Made by a program: the position numbers and the translations under genes
NCBI RefSeq assembly: GCF_038051985.1
Contig: NZ_CP150291.1
Location: forward strand, 930,001 to 994,000
Reading direction: 5' to 3'
DNA from: Solibacillus sp. FSL H8-0523
GTDB lineage: Bacteria; Bacillota; Bacilli; Bacillales_A; Planococcaceae
Length of the DNA stretch: 64,000 bases
The notes under the pieces: model-generated
The model's database searches: none
Seen by the model: only the letters and a program-made list of their open reading frames with translations
Told to the model about the DNA's origin: nothing
In this document: positions 56,301 through 64,000 of the stretch, one piece after another
How the letters are laid out: the number at the start of each line of letters is the position of its first letter
Position numbering within the stretch: position 1 is the first letter of the stretch

Positions 56301-57557
56301 ATGAATGCAGAAATTATCGCAGTAGGTTCAGAGTTACTATTAGGACAAATCACGAACACCAATGCCAAGTTTATTTCAGGACAATTATCAGAGCTCGGCA
56401 TTAATGTGTATTACCATACGGTGGTAGGAGATAATCAGGCGCGTTTAGTAGAGGCGATAAAAATTGCAGAACAGCGCGCGGATTTGATTATTTTTTCAGG
56501 TGGCTTAGGACCGACAAAGGATGATTTAACAAAAGAAACGATCGCGAAGCATTTAGGGCGTGAGCTTGTTATGGAGGATGTAGCGCTTCATGCGATTGAA
56601 CAGTTTTTTAATAAGCGAAACCGTGTAATGACGGAGAATAACCGTAAGCAGGCACTTGTATTAGATGGCTGTGACGTGTTAACGAATCATCACGGGATGG
56701 CACCGGGGATGTTGTTAAAAGAAGCAAATCGTTTTTATATGCTACTGCCAGGCCCGCCAAAAGAGCTTGAACCAATGTTCCAATTTGAAGCAAAGCCAAA
56801 ACTTGCAGCGCTCTTGCATGATGGTGGCGTCATTGTGTCACATGTTCTGCGTTTTTATGGAATTGGTGAGGCGGAGCTAGAAGTACGTGTACAGCATATT
56901 TTAGATGAGCAAACGAATCCAACTGTAGCCCCACTCGCAGCGGATGGTGAGGTAACGCTACGAATTACCGCAAAAGCGGCTACGGAGCAAGAGGCCTACA
57001 TTTTAATCGAAGAGAAAAAACGTGAAATTCTAGCGATTGTTGGTGAATATCACTACGGGGTGAACGACGATTCGCTTGCCTCGAAGCTTGTCGATATGTT
57101 GCTTGAAAATAAGTTGACGATTGCGGCTGCTGAAAGTTTAACAGCTGGGCTATTTCAATCGGAGCTTGCTGAAATCTCAGGTGTATCTTCAGTTTTAGTA
57201 GGTGGTGTTGTCACATACACGGAGCAGGCGAAGACCGAGCAGTTAGGAATCTCTGCGCATGTAATCGACCAATACGGTGTTGTTAGTAGTGAATGTGCAG
57301 CAGAGATGGCTTCGAAGGTGCGCGAAAAGTTTGGGACAGATATCGGGGTAGGATTAACGGGTGTTGCCGGCCCGGGAAGTCATGACGGCCAGCCTGCAGG
57401 AACAGTATGGGTTGGTATTAGCATTGGTGACAATCTGCCGTTAACGTACCGCTTACAATTATCAGGGGCACGTAATACGAATCGTTTACGCGCGGTAAAG
57501 TTTACATTTAGTTATTTAATGCGTGAGCTTTCGAAATTAGGGTATAAAAAATTGTAG
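56301..57557 (+). CDS. cinA: CinA, competence/damage-inducible protein
   Basis: 418 residues. An N-terminal MoaB/Mog-like domain (AEIIAVGSELLLGQITNTNAKF; FSGGLGPTKDDLT) and a C-terminal CinA amidase domain of the NMN deamidase type (AAAESLTAGLFQSELAEISGVS; GVAGPGSHDGQPAGTVWVGI). It is linked to competence through RecA in streptococci and commonly sits before recA. ATG 56301 has AAGGAGGA. Confidence 0.95.
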   Translation: MNAEIIAVGSELLLGQITNTNAKFISGQLSELGINVYYHTVVGDNQARLVEAIKIAEQRADLIIFSGGLGPTKDDLTKETIAKHLGRELVMEDVALHAIEQFFNKRNRVMTENNRKQALVLDGCDVLTNHHGMAPGMLLKEANRFYMLLPGPPKELEPMFQFEAKPKLAALLHDGGVIVSHVLRFYGIGEAELEVRVQHILDEQTNPTVAPLAADGEVTLRITAKAATEQEAYILIEEKKREILAIVGEYHYGVNDDSLASKLVDMLLENKLTIAAAESLTAGLFQSELAEISGVSSVLVGGVVTYTEQAKTEQLGISAHVIDQYGVVSSECAAEMASKVREKFGTDIGVGLTGVAGPGSHDGQPAGTVWVGISIGDNLPLTYRLQLSGARNTNRLRAVKFTFSYLMRELSKLGYKKL

Positions 57558-57623
57558 AATAACAAATGATAAGCAAATTGGAAATTTCATCGTTTAAAAT
57601 AGGTCAAAAAGAGAGTTTTAAAT

Positions 57624-57650
57624 AAAAAGCGAAAATATGTTCGCTTTTTT
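57624..57650 (+). terminator. cinA terminator
   Basis: AAAAAGCGAA pairs with TTCGCTTTTTT around ATATG, with the T-run included. Its stem contains the LexA-like box. Confidence 0.8.
57630..57643. promoter_or_regulatory. LexA (SOS) box upstream of recA
   Basis: CGAAAATATGTTCG fits the Bacillus palindrome CGAACNNNNGTTCG with one mismatch (A for C at position 5). It is 8 bp upstream of the recA -35, consistent with SOS control of recA. Confidence 0.65.
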
Positions 57651-57651
57651 C

Positions 57652-57680
57652 TTGAATGTTATCTCATTAGCAAGTATAAT
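57652..57680 (+). promoter_or_regulatory. Promoter of recA
   Basis: TTGAAT (57652-57657), a 17-bp spacer and a perfect TATAAT (57675-57680), 42 nt before the start. Confidence 0.75.
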
Positions 57681-57722
57681 AGAGACATAACAAATAAAGC
57701 TTTTTCTTAAGGAGGAAATAGT

Positions 57723-58802
57723 TTGAGCGATCGTAAAGCAGCATTAGACATGGCGTTAAAACAAATTGAAAAACAATTCGGTAAAGGTTCTGTCATGAAG
57801 TTGGGTGAAAATTCAGACCGCAAAATCGATACAACATCATCAGGGTCAATCGCACTTGATGCAGCATTAGGTGTGGGCGGTTATCCACGTGGACGTATTG
57901 TAGAAGTCTATGGTCCAGAGTCTTCTGGTAAAACAACAGTTACATTACATGCCATTGCAGAAATTCAAAGAAATGGTGGTACAGCAGCGTTTATCGATGC
58001 TGAGCACGCATTAGACCCAGTATACGCGCAAAAACTAGGCGTTAATATTGACGAACTATTATTAGCACAGCCAGATACGGGTGAACAAGCGCTTGAAATC
58101 GCGGAAGCATTAGTACGTTCAGGTGCGATTGATATTATCGTTATTGACTCAGTAGCAGCGTTAGTACCAAAAGCAGAGATTGAAGGCGAAATGGGTGACT
58201 CACATATGGGTCTTCAAGCGCGTTTAATGTCTCAAGCATTACGTAAATTATCAGGTGTTATTAACAAATCAAATACACTTGCGATCTTCATCAACCAAAT
58301 CCGTGAAAAAATCGGTGTTATGTTCGGTAATCCTGAAACAACGACTGGTGGTCGTGCGTTAAAATTCTATTCATCGATTCGTTTAGAAGTACGTCGCGGT
58401 GAAGCGATTAAGCAAGGCACAGAAATTGTTGGTAACAAAACAAAAATTAAAGTTGTAAAAAATAAAGTAGCACCACCATTCCGTACAGCAGAAGTTGATA
58501 TTATGTATGGCCAGGGGATTTCTAAAGAAGGGGAAATCGTTGATATTGGTGCTGAATTAGAAATTATTCAAAAGAGTGGTTCTTGGTATTCGTATAACAA
58601 CGAACGAATCGGTCAGGGTCGTGAGAATGTTAAAGCTTACTTAAAAGAAAACCCAGCAGTTCGTGAAGAAATTGCTGAAAAAATCCGACAAAACTTTGGT
58701 ATCGGTGGCGACATTGGCTATACAATCGGTGCACATGATGCAGCTGAAGAAGAAGACGGCGAATTAGAATTAGATTTATTAGTAGATAAAGATAAAAAGT
58801 AA
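57723..58802 (+). CDS. recA: Recombinase RecA
   Basis: 359 residues. Walker A GPESSGKT is at residues 64-71; further motifs are [29 protein letters not shown], the L2 region [22 protein letters not shown], and an acidic C-terminal tail ([13 protein letters not shown]). It drives homologous recombination and LexA autocleavage. The start is TTG 57723 with TAAGGAGG. Confidence 0.98.
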   Translation: MSDRKAALDMALKQIEKQFGKGSVMKLGENSDRKIDTTSSGSIALDAALGVGGYPRGRIVEVYGPESSGKTTVTLHAIAEIQRNGGTAAFIDAEHALDPVYAQKLGVNIDELLLAQPDTGEQALEIAEALVRSGAIDIIVIDSVAALVPKAEIEGEMGDSHMGLQARLMSQALRKLSGVINKSNTLAIFINQIREKIGVMFGNPETTTGGRALKFYSSIRLEVRRGEAIKQGTEIVGNKTKIKVVKNKVAPPFRTAEVDIMYGQGISKEGEIVDIGAELEIIQKSGSWYSYNNERIGQGRENVKAYLKENPAVREEIAEKIRQNFGIGGDIGYTIGAHDAAEEEDGELELDLLVDKDKK

Positions 58803-58811
58803 AATGAAGGG

Positions 58812-58848
58812 GACATGCCATGCAAACTGCCAAGGCATGTCTTTTTTT
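58812..58848 (+). terminator. Intrinsic terminator after recA
   Basis: GACATGCCATG pairs with CAAGGCATGTC (a mismatch near the loop) and is followed by a seven-T run. Confidence 0.88.
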
Positions 58849-58909
58849 ACATATTGATGTTAGAATGTTTGTGCTATTCATAAAATAAGATTAGTATGGA
58901 ATGAATCTG

Positions 58910-58956
58910 CGTTCCCAAAAAACACGGGTATTAAGATATAAAAAGTCTTGGGAACA
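58910..58956. promoter_or_regulatory. Inverted repeat upstream of the rny promoter
   Basis: GTTCCCAA (58911-58918) and TTGGGAAC (58948-58955) are exact inverted copies 29 bp apart, centred about 40 bp upstream of the rny -35. A looped operator or an abortive hairpin is possible. Confidence 0.35.
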
Positions 58957-58965
58957 TGGCTATTC

Positions 58966-58994
58966 TTGACATACCCAAAAGGGAACTATACAAT
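58966..58994 (+). promoter_or_regulatory. Strong promoter of rny
   Basis: TTGACA (58966-58971), a 17-bp spacer and TACAAT (58989-58994): the best -35 in the window. It gives a leader of about 110 nt. Confidence 0.8.
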
Positions 58995-59113
58995 TAAAAA
59001 TGTATAATTTCTAAATTTTGAAATGAAATAGGCAGTATGTTTGAAACGAAACATATTAGGCCGACTAGAAGAACATCAGACATATAGTTATAAGCTTAGG
59101 AGGGAACGATAAG

Positions 59114-60667
59114 ATGGATATGATTATCCCTGCTTTGCTAGGATTCGCTGTCGGTGTCGCTGTTATCTATTTCTACATGAAAAACGTGAATGAATCAAAA
59201 GTGACTGGTGCAAAGCATGTTGCTGCGCAAATCGTGGATGAAGCGAAACGTGAAGCAGATGCATTGAAAAAAGAAGCGCTACTTGAAGCAAAAGATGAAA
59301 CTCACAAATTTCGAACTGAAGCGGAAAACGACATTCGTGAACGCCGTAATGAGCTTCAGAAACAAGAAAATCGTTTATTGCAAAGAGAAGAAAATCTGGA
59401 CCGCAAAGATGATGCTCTGAACAAGAGAGAGACAGGTCTAGAGCGTAAGGAAGAGGCTCTAGCAAACAGACAACAGCAGATTGAACAGATGGAAAGCAAA
59501 GTAGAACAATTAGTCGCAAGTCAAAAAACAGAGCTTGAGCGTATTGCTGCTCTTACTCGTGAAGAAGCGAAAGAGATTATTCTGAAGGAAGTTGAAAATG
59601 AACTAACTACAGATATCGCTGTCATGACGAAGGAATCAGAAACACGCGCGAAAGAAGAGTCAGACAAAAAGGCACGCGAGATTTTATCGCTTGCATTACA
59701 ACGCTTTGCAGCAGACCATGTTGCTGAAACAACAGTGTCCGTTGTAAACCTACCAAATGATGAGATGAAAGGTCGCATCATCGGTCGTGAAGGTCGTAAC
59801 ATCCGTACACTTGAAACACTTACGGGAATTGACTTAATTATCGATGATACGCCGGAAGCCGTTATTTTATCTGGTTTCGATCCAATTCGTCGTGAAACTG
59901 CACGTCTTGCACTTGAAAAATTAGTACAAGATGGCCGTATCCACCCAGCACGAATTGAAGAAATGGTTGAAAAATCTCGCCGTGAAGTGGATGAACAAAT
60001 TCGCGAAACAGGTGAGCAAACAACATTTGAAGTAGGCGTTCATAACCTACACCCTGATTTAATGAAAATTTTAGGTCGCATGAAGTACCGTACAAGTTAT
60101 GGTCAAAACGTATTGAAGCACTCAGTGGAAGTTGCTCATTTAGCTGGTTTACTTGCAGCTGAATTAGGAGAAGATGTCACGTTAGCGCGTCGTGCAGGCT
60201 TACTGCATGATATCGGTAAAGCGATTGACCACGAAGTAGAAGGTAGCCACGTTGAAATTGGTGTGGAATTAGCGACGAAGTATAAAGAACATCCAGTTGT
60301 TATTAACTCGATTGCGTCTCACCATGGTGATACAGAAGCAACTTCTGTCATTGCAGTACTTGTTGCAGCAGCCGATGCTCTATCAGCCGCTCGCCCGGGT
60401 GCACGTAGTGAAACACTTGAAAACTACATTCGTCGCCTTGAAAAGCTGGAAGAAATTTCAGAAAGCTATGATGGTGTTGAAAAATCATTTGCGATTCAAG
60501 CGGGTCGTGAAGTACGTATTATCGTACAGCCAGAAAAGATTGATGATCTTGCATCACATCGCCTAGCTCGTGATATTCGTAAGCGTATCGAAGAAGAGTT
60601 AGATTACCCTGGTCACATTAAAGTAACGGTTATCCGTGAAACACGCTCAGTCGAATACGCGAAATAA
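59114..60667 (+). CDS. rny: Ribonuclease Y
   Basis: 517 residues. An N-terminal membrane helix (about 3-22), a long charged coiled coil (about 25-200), a KH domain ([21 protein letters not shown]) and the HD domain ([23 protein letters not shown]). This is the main endonuclease that starts mRNA decay in Firmicutes, held at the membrane. TAGGAGGGA precedes the ATG. B. subtilis has pbpX between recA and rny, and ymdB-spoVS after it; these are absent here. Confidence 0.97.
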   Translation: MDMIIPALLGFAVGVAVIYFYMKNVNESKVTGAKHVAAQIVDEAKREADALKKEALLEAKDETHKFRTEAENDIRERRNELQKQENRLLQREENLDRKDDALNKRETGLERKEEALANRQQQIEQMESKVEQLVASQKTELERIAALTREEAKEIILKEVENELTTDIAVMTKESETRAKEESDKKAREILSLALQRFAADHVAETTVSVVNLPNDEMKGRIIGREGRNIRTLETLTGIDLIIDDTPEAVILSGFDPIRRETARLALEKLVQDGRIHPARIEEMVEKSRREVDEQIRETGEQTTFEVGVHNLHPDLMKILGRMKYRTSYGQNVLKHSVEVAHLAGLLAAELGEDVTLARRAGLLHDIGKAIDHEVEGSHVEIGVELATKYKEHPVVINSIASHHGDTEATSVIAVLVAAADALSAARPGARSETLENYIRRLEKLEEISESYDGVEKSFAIQAGREVRIIVQPEKIDDLASHRLARDIRKRIEEELDYPGHIKVTVIRETRSVEYAK

Positions 60668-60673
60668 TAGTAA

Positions 60674-60738
60674 AAAAGCCTTAATCTACTCGGAATTATT
60701 TATATTCTGTGTCAGATTAAGGCTTTTGTGTGTTTTTT
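60674..60738 (+). terminator. Intrinsic terminator after rny
   Basis: AAAAGCCTTAATCT pairs with AGATTAAGGCTTTT across a 25-nt loop, followed by GTGTG and an eight-T run. Confidence 0.85.
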
Positions 60739-60903
60739 TTAGTATTTTTACAAATTATGTAGTAATAATATGATGTTTCCTGTAATATTAGACAAAAATA
60801 GAGAAGAAAATTGATGGTTCTGTTAGAAATTAATTGAATTAAGGGGTTTTTCGACAATTCGAGACAAAAAATTCCTATTTCTAAAACTATAATGAAATTT
60901 GTG

Positions 60904-60912
60904 TGGTATAAT
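60904..60912 (+). promoter_or_regulatory. Extended -10 promoter of the SLH protein gene
   Basis: TGG-TATAAT fits TGnTATAAT and lies 40 nt before the ATG. A second TATAAT at 60888-60893 is another candidate -10. The 165 nt between the rny terminator and this site are AT-rich with no other signal I can name. Confidence 0.55.
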
Positions 60913-60951
60913 AAGTTTGGATTTTTATTTTTTAACTTAGGAGGAAATACT

Positions 60952-62715
60952 ATGAAAAAAACAACGAAAAAAGCTTTTAACGTTGCAATTGCTTCGGTAA
61001 TGGCAGCAGGTGCAGTAGTTGCAGTAGCACCACAAGCATCAGCAGCAAAATCATTCTCAGACGTACCAGCTACAAACGATCACTATGCAGACATCACGAA
61101 ATTGGTGGAAGCAGGACATATCAATGGTTTTGAAGATGGTACATACCGTCCGAACGTATCAGTAACTCGTGGTCAAGCTGCGAAAATTATCGCAAACGTT
61201 TTAGGCCTTGATACGACAAACGTAAAAGATGTGAACTTCAAAGACTTACAAAAGTCTAACATTTACTATGGTCCAATCGCTGCATTAGCAGAAGCTGGCA
61301 TCATTAATGGTTTCGAGGACAATACATACCGTCCAAACGGTACATTAACTCGTGGTCAAATGGCAAAAATTATTGCACTTGCATTTGAATTAAAAGCTGG
61401 TGAAACGGTTAACCCATTCACAGATTCAGCGAACAGCATTTATGCTGATTCAATCGTTGCATTATTTGCAAACGAAGTAACAAAAGGTAAAACAGCTACT
61501 AGCTTCGCACCAAACGATGCAGTAACTCGTGGCCAATTAGCTTCATTTGTTATCCGTGCGAACGACGTATACACAGCTAACAAAAATATTGTAGAAACAA
61601 AAGCGACAATCAAAGGCATCGAAAACGGTAAAGTACTAGTTGCTGGTGAAGAATTAGAAGTTGCTTCTAACTTAACTGGTTTCTTCGCTGCTAAAAACGC
61701 AGCTGCATTAAAAGATGCTGAATTAACATTAGTTGTAGAATATACAACTGCAGAAGTTGCTTCTGTAACTCCAGTAGCAGCATTAGTTACTGGTAAAATT
61801 ATCGGTGTTAAATCTGCGAAATTTGTTGCTGAAGGCACAACATTCGATGCAGACGGCGTAGAAGTACCATTAGTAGAAACAGCTAAAGGTATGACGTTAC
61901 AAAACTTAATCGCTGAAGAATTAGTAATCGCTGGTAATGTAGTATTAGCAAACGTTGCAGCTGAAACTGTAACAATTACTGGTGATGCAAAAATCACTAT
62001 TGATAAAGATACTACAATTACAAAATTAGTAATTCCAGCTGGCAAGAAAATCGAAGACGTAATTGCTAACTATGCGGAAGTAAAAGAGCAATTAGCAAAC
62101 GTTAAGGTTGAAAATGCACCTGCAGCTACAACACCTCCTGCAGCAGGCGGTGGCGGTGGCGGTGCTACAGGCGGCGGCGCTGGTGGTGCTGGCGATGGAA
62201 CTACAACAACTCTTGATGTTGCAAATTTAGTTACCTTCTTAACAGGGGAAATTAACTCTGGATTAACTGGGTTAAATAAAAACTATTTAACAATTGGAAA
62301 AATTGAAGGTCAAAATATTCCATTAACTATTACAAACGGAGACTATGAAATCTCTGAAGTGAAAAAAGATTTAGCAACACAAAAAGAGCTAAAATTCACA
62401 TCTTTAGTTGTAGACTATGCTAAACAATATGGTGATGCTGGTAGATTATTTGACGAAATCGAGTCAATAACGATTAATGCTAATGGCCATCCAGCAACTT
62501 ATACAATTGCAGAATTTATTGATAAAGATACTAATGACGTTGAAGAAGGCGATGTGAAAGACGGAGCGAAAGAATTTATTACTGAAGCTCTAAAAGGTAC
62601 AAGCATCACTAAAATTGGTGATTTCAAAACTAAGAACACTCCAATTACTTTAACTGTAACTCCAAAATCAAGTACAGGTAAATCTGCTGTAACTTATACG
62701 GTAATTTATAAATAA
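60952..62715 (+). CDS. SLH-domain surface protein
   Basis: 587 residues. A Sec signal peptide (MKKTTKKAFNVAIASVMAAG...ASAA, about 1-32) is followed by three SLH domains (about 33-85, 92-145, 150-208; each with FEDGTYRPN or similar and TRGQ). SLH domains bind pyruvylated secondary wall polymer. Next comes a region of short beta-like repeats (about 215-385), a Gly-rich linker (about 398-420) and a unique C-terminal domain (about 425-587) that I cannot assign. ATG 60952 with TAGGAGGAA gives the signal peptide. It is small for a main S-layer protein. Confidence 0.93.
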   Translation: MKKTTKKAFNVAIASVMAAGAVVAVAPQASAAKSFSDVPATNDHYADITKLVEAGHINGFEDGTYRPNVSVTRGQAAKIIANVLGLDTTNVKDVNFKDLQKSNIYYGPIAALAEAGIINGFEDNTYRPNGTLTRGQMAKIIALAFELKAGETVNPFTDSANSIYADSIVALFANEVTKGKTATSFAPNDAVTRGQLASFVIRANDVYTANKNIVETKATIKGIENGKVLVAGEELEVASNLTGFFAAKNAAALKDAELTLVVEYTTAEVASVTPVAALVTGKIIGVKSAKFVAEGTTFDADGVEVPLVETAKGMTLQNLIAEELVIAGNVVLANVAAETVTITGDAKITIDKDTTITKLVIPAGKKIEDVIANYAEVKEQLANVKVENAPAATTPPAAGGGGGGATGGGAGGAGDGTTTTLDVANLVTFLTGEINSGLTGLNKNYLTIGKIEGQNIPLTITNGDYEISEVKKDLATQKELKFTSLVVDYAKQYGDAGRLFDEIESITINANGHPATYTIAEFIDKDTNDVEEGDVKDGAKEFITEALKGTSITKIGDFKTKNTPITLTVTPKSSTGKSAVTYTVIYK

Positions 62716-62729
62716 AATTTAATTAACTT

Positions 62730-62764
62730 AAATTCCCCAGAACCTAAAATTCTGGGGAATTTAT
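62730..62764 (+). terminator. Hairpin after the SLH gene
   Basis: AAATTCCCCAGAA pairs with TTCTGGGGAATTT; only a few T residues follow. Read-through into the next gene is possible. Confidence 0.75.
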
Positions 62765-62799
62765 ATGAATCTTTTCGAAGAATATAGGAGGTAAAGGTT

Positions 62800-63600
62800 T
62801 TGAAAAAGGGTTTAAAGTATGCACTCCTAATAATTGGTTGCCTTGTTTTAATAGGGGGCGGCTATGTATTATATGAATTTAAATTTAAAGAATACGACGT
62901 TGCCGATGCGCAGGTCGATGAAATTATTAACGAAAATATCACAGTAGAATTACCAGACGGCACAAAACTAGTATTAGATGCAGAAGGTAATATTATAGAA
63001 GAAGTTGCACCTACAACAACAGATTTTTCTGTAAATGAATTCGAAATCGAAGGCGAAGAGATCATCGTACAAACAAAAGATGGTGTCATTACAGCCGTTT
63101 TAAATAAAAATCATGAACCAATCGAGCACGAAACAATCAAAATTGGCCAAACCGTGACAGAAACAGAGAATGGTGTAACGGTTGTTACAGAAAATCAAGA
63201 AGTCGTTGCAAAGCCAGTACCTACAACGCCAACTGGGACAACTCCAGCGCCTAAAGTAACAGTAGCTAGTATTAAAGGCAATTATGAAAGCAGCTTTGTT
63301 GCATTAGAAGGTCAGGCGACAAGTCGTTTAGGCGGCTTAATCGATCAGGCAAAGGCCGAGTATAGTGCAAAAAAAGCGGCGGGCGAGTCAATTAGCTATA
63401 GCTATTTCTACCAAAAATATTACGGTGCGGCAACAGCAATGGAACGTACAATTGATGCCTCATTTAATACATTATATGCACGCTTAGAGTCGGATCTAGA
63501 AAAAAATCAATTCGATAAAGCACATGCACAAAGCTTTAAAGATCAATACGCTGCTACGAAGAGTTCGCTGAAATCGGAGCTTTTAAGTAAGCTAAAGTAA
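62800..63600 (+). CDS. Membrane-anchored extracellular protein, unrecognised
   Basis: 266 residues. An N-terminal hydrophobic segment (about 6-26) has no lipobox at the right place despite IIGCLVL; a Cys at 14 within the core makes a lipoprotein unlikely. An acidic region follows, with two similar beta-type segments (VELPDGTKLVLDAEGNIIEE; VQTKDGVITAVLNKNHEPIEH), a Thr/Pro linker (about 142-156), and a C-terminal all-helical domain (about 160-266; AALEGQ-type helices, SYSYFYQKYYGAATAMERT). The start is TTG 62800 with TAGGAGGT. It lies between the SLH gene and a Wzz gene, so a cell-envelope role is likely, but I do not recognise it. Confidence 0.85.
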   Translation: MKKGLKYALLIIGCLVLIGGGYVLYEFKFKEYDVADAQVDEIINENITVELPDGTKLVLDAEGNIIEEVAPTTTDFSVNEFEIEGEEIIVQTKDGVITAVLNKNHEPIEHETIKIGQTVTETENGVTVVTENQEVVAKPVPTTPTGTTPAPKVTVASIKGNYESSFVALEGQATSRLGGLIDQAKAEYSAKKAAGESISYSYFYQKYYGAATAMERTIDASFNTLYARLESDLEKNQFDKAHAQSFKDQYAATKSSLKSELLSKLK

Positions 63601-63666
63601 ATCAAACGAACATCGATAAAGAGAGAAGCCGCAAATTTATATAGCTAAAAAGGGAGAGACACAGAT

Positions 63667-64000
63667 TTGGAAGAAACAATTAGCCTACAAGAGATATTTA
63701 AAACATTAAAAAAGCGTATGCCACTCATTTTACTATGTACTTTTGGGGCAGCCTTAATCGCTGCAATCATCAGCTTTTTCTTAATGACACCGATTTATCA
63801 GGCGTCGACACAGGTGTTAGTGAATCAGAAAAAAGATACAGTTGCACAGCAGCAAGTAACAACAGCAGACATTCAGTCGAATCTGCAATTAATTAATACA
63901 TATAACGAAATCATTACAAGCCCTGCTATTTTAACAGTTGTATCTGAAAATTTAGATATGGGTTTAAGTGCAGCACAATTAAAAAGTAAAATTTCCGTTT
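63667..64000 (+). CDS. Wzz/YveK-type chain-length determinant, N-terminal part
   Basis: The frame is open to the window end (111 codons seen). It starts at TTG 63667 with AAGGGAGAG upstream. The sequence EETISLQEIFKTLKKRMP, a membrane helix (about 19-40), then the Wzz motif MTPIYQASTQVLVNQKKD and NLQLINTYNEIITSPAIL are typical of the polysaccharide co-polymerase family (YveK, CapA, CpsC). These act with a BY-kinase to set capsule or exopolysaccharide length. It probably opens an exopolysaccharide operon beyond the window. Confidence 0.92.
   Translation, partial: MEETISLQEIFKTLKKRMPLILLCTFGAALIAAIISFFLMTPIYQASTQVLVNQKKDTVAQQQVTTADIQSNLQLINTYNEIITSPAILTVVSENLDMGLSAAQLKSKISV

Noticed and set aside
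61440-62045. 201-codon minus-strand ORF opposite the SLH gene
   Set aside because: It is a Ser/Thr/Ala-rich mirror of the biased codon pattern of the SLH gene, with no ribosome binding site or recognisable motif.

Overview
The window is a low-GC, mostly plus-strand stretch of a Bacillales chromosome. Gene order follows the Bacillus subtilis che-sigD / rpsB-tsf / polC-nusA-infB / spoVF-asd-dapA / spoIIIE / ymf-recA-rny region. A motility sigma factor, DPA synthase genes behind a SigK-like promoter, spoIIIE, the ymfF-ymfH-ymfI EF-P modification genes, an SLH-domain surface protein, and the style of the intergenic repeats suggest a motile, spore-forming member of the Planococcaceae/Caryophanaceae (Solibacillus/Lysinibacillus type). 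The genus is inference from pattern memory only. GTG and TTG starts are common (sigD, cdsA, dxr, polC, rnjB, spoIIIE, ymfC, nupO, ymfF, ymfH, rodZ, recA and others).

Layout. (1) 1-2519: tail of the chemotaxis operon (cheA end, cheW, cheC, cheD) plus an extra two-helix membrane ORF, closed by a strong terminator. (2) 2625-4518: sigD with its own extended -10 promoter, an uncharacterised hydrophilic ORF and a SwrB-like protein. (3) 4524-9770: rpsB, tsf, pyrH, frr, uppS, cdsA. (4) 9837-18717: dxr, rseP, proS, polC. (5) 18952-26357: rimP-nusA-rnpM-ylxQ-infB-ylxP, then rbfA, truB, ribF, interrupted by a structured repeat before rbfA. (6) 26615-31451: rpsO, pnp and the M16 peptidase mlpA, with an 870-nt repeat-filled gap where B. 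subtilis carries ylxY. (7) 31667-34802, minus strand: a GntR / ABC ATPase / three-permease cassette of the YtrA-PmtR type, with a tandemly duplicated permease; the only opposite-strand block. (8) 34948-38624: ymxH-dpaA-dpaB (dipicolinate), then asd-dapA; dapG is absent. (9) 39002-49163: rnjB, spoIIIE, a GntR regulator and a BMP/NupOPQ-type nucleoside ABC importer. (10) 49603-57557: ymfF-ymfH-ymfI-ymfJ, ymfK, rodZ, pgsA, cinA. (11) 57630-60667: recA behind a LexA-like box lying inside the cinA terminator, then rny. (12) 60952-64000: synteny breaks; in place of ymdB-spoVS come an SLH-anchored surface protein, an unrecognised membrane-anchored protein and the start of a Wzz/YveK-type chain-length determinant, probably the edge of an exopolysaccharide locus.

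Most genes are housekeeping and well recognised. Novelty is mainly in non-coding DNA: at least five classes of hairpin-rich interspersed repeat. One class has four copies in the same orientation, each just downstream of a terminator, with base-pair covariation in the stem. Other points of interest are the apparent transcriptional uncoupling of sigD from the chemotaxis operon, a perfect 28-bp palindrome between cheW and cheC, the duplicated-permease ABC cassette with a clear operator, and the terminator/LexA-box overlap upstream of recA. I found no rRNA or tRNA genes, CRISPR array, transposase or prophage.
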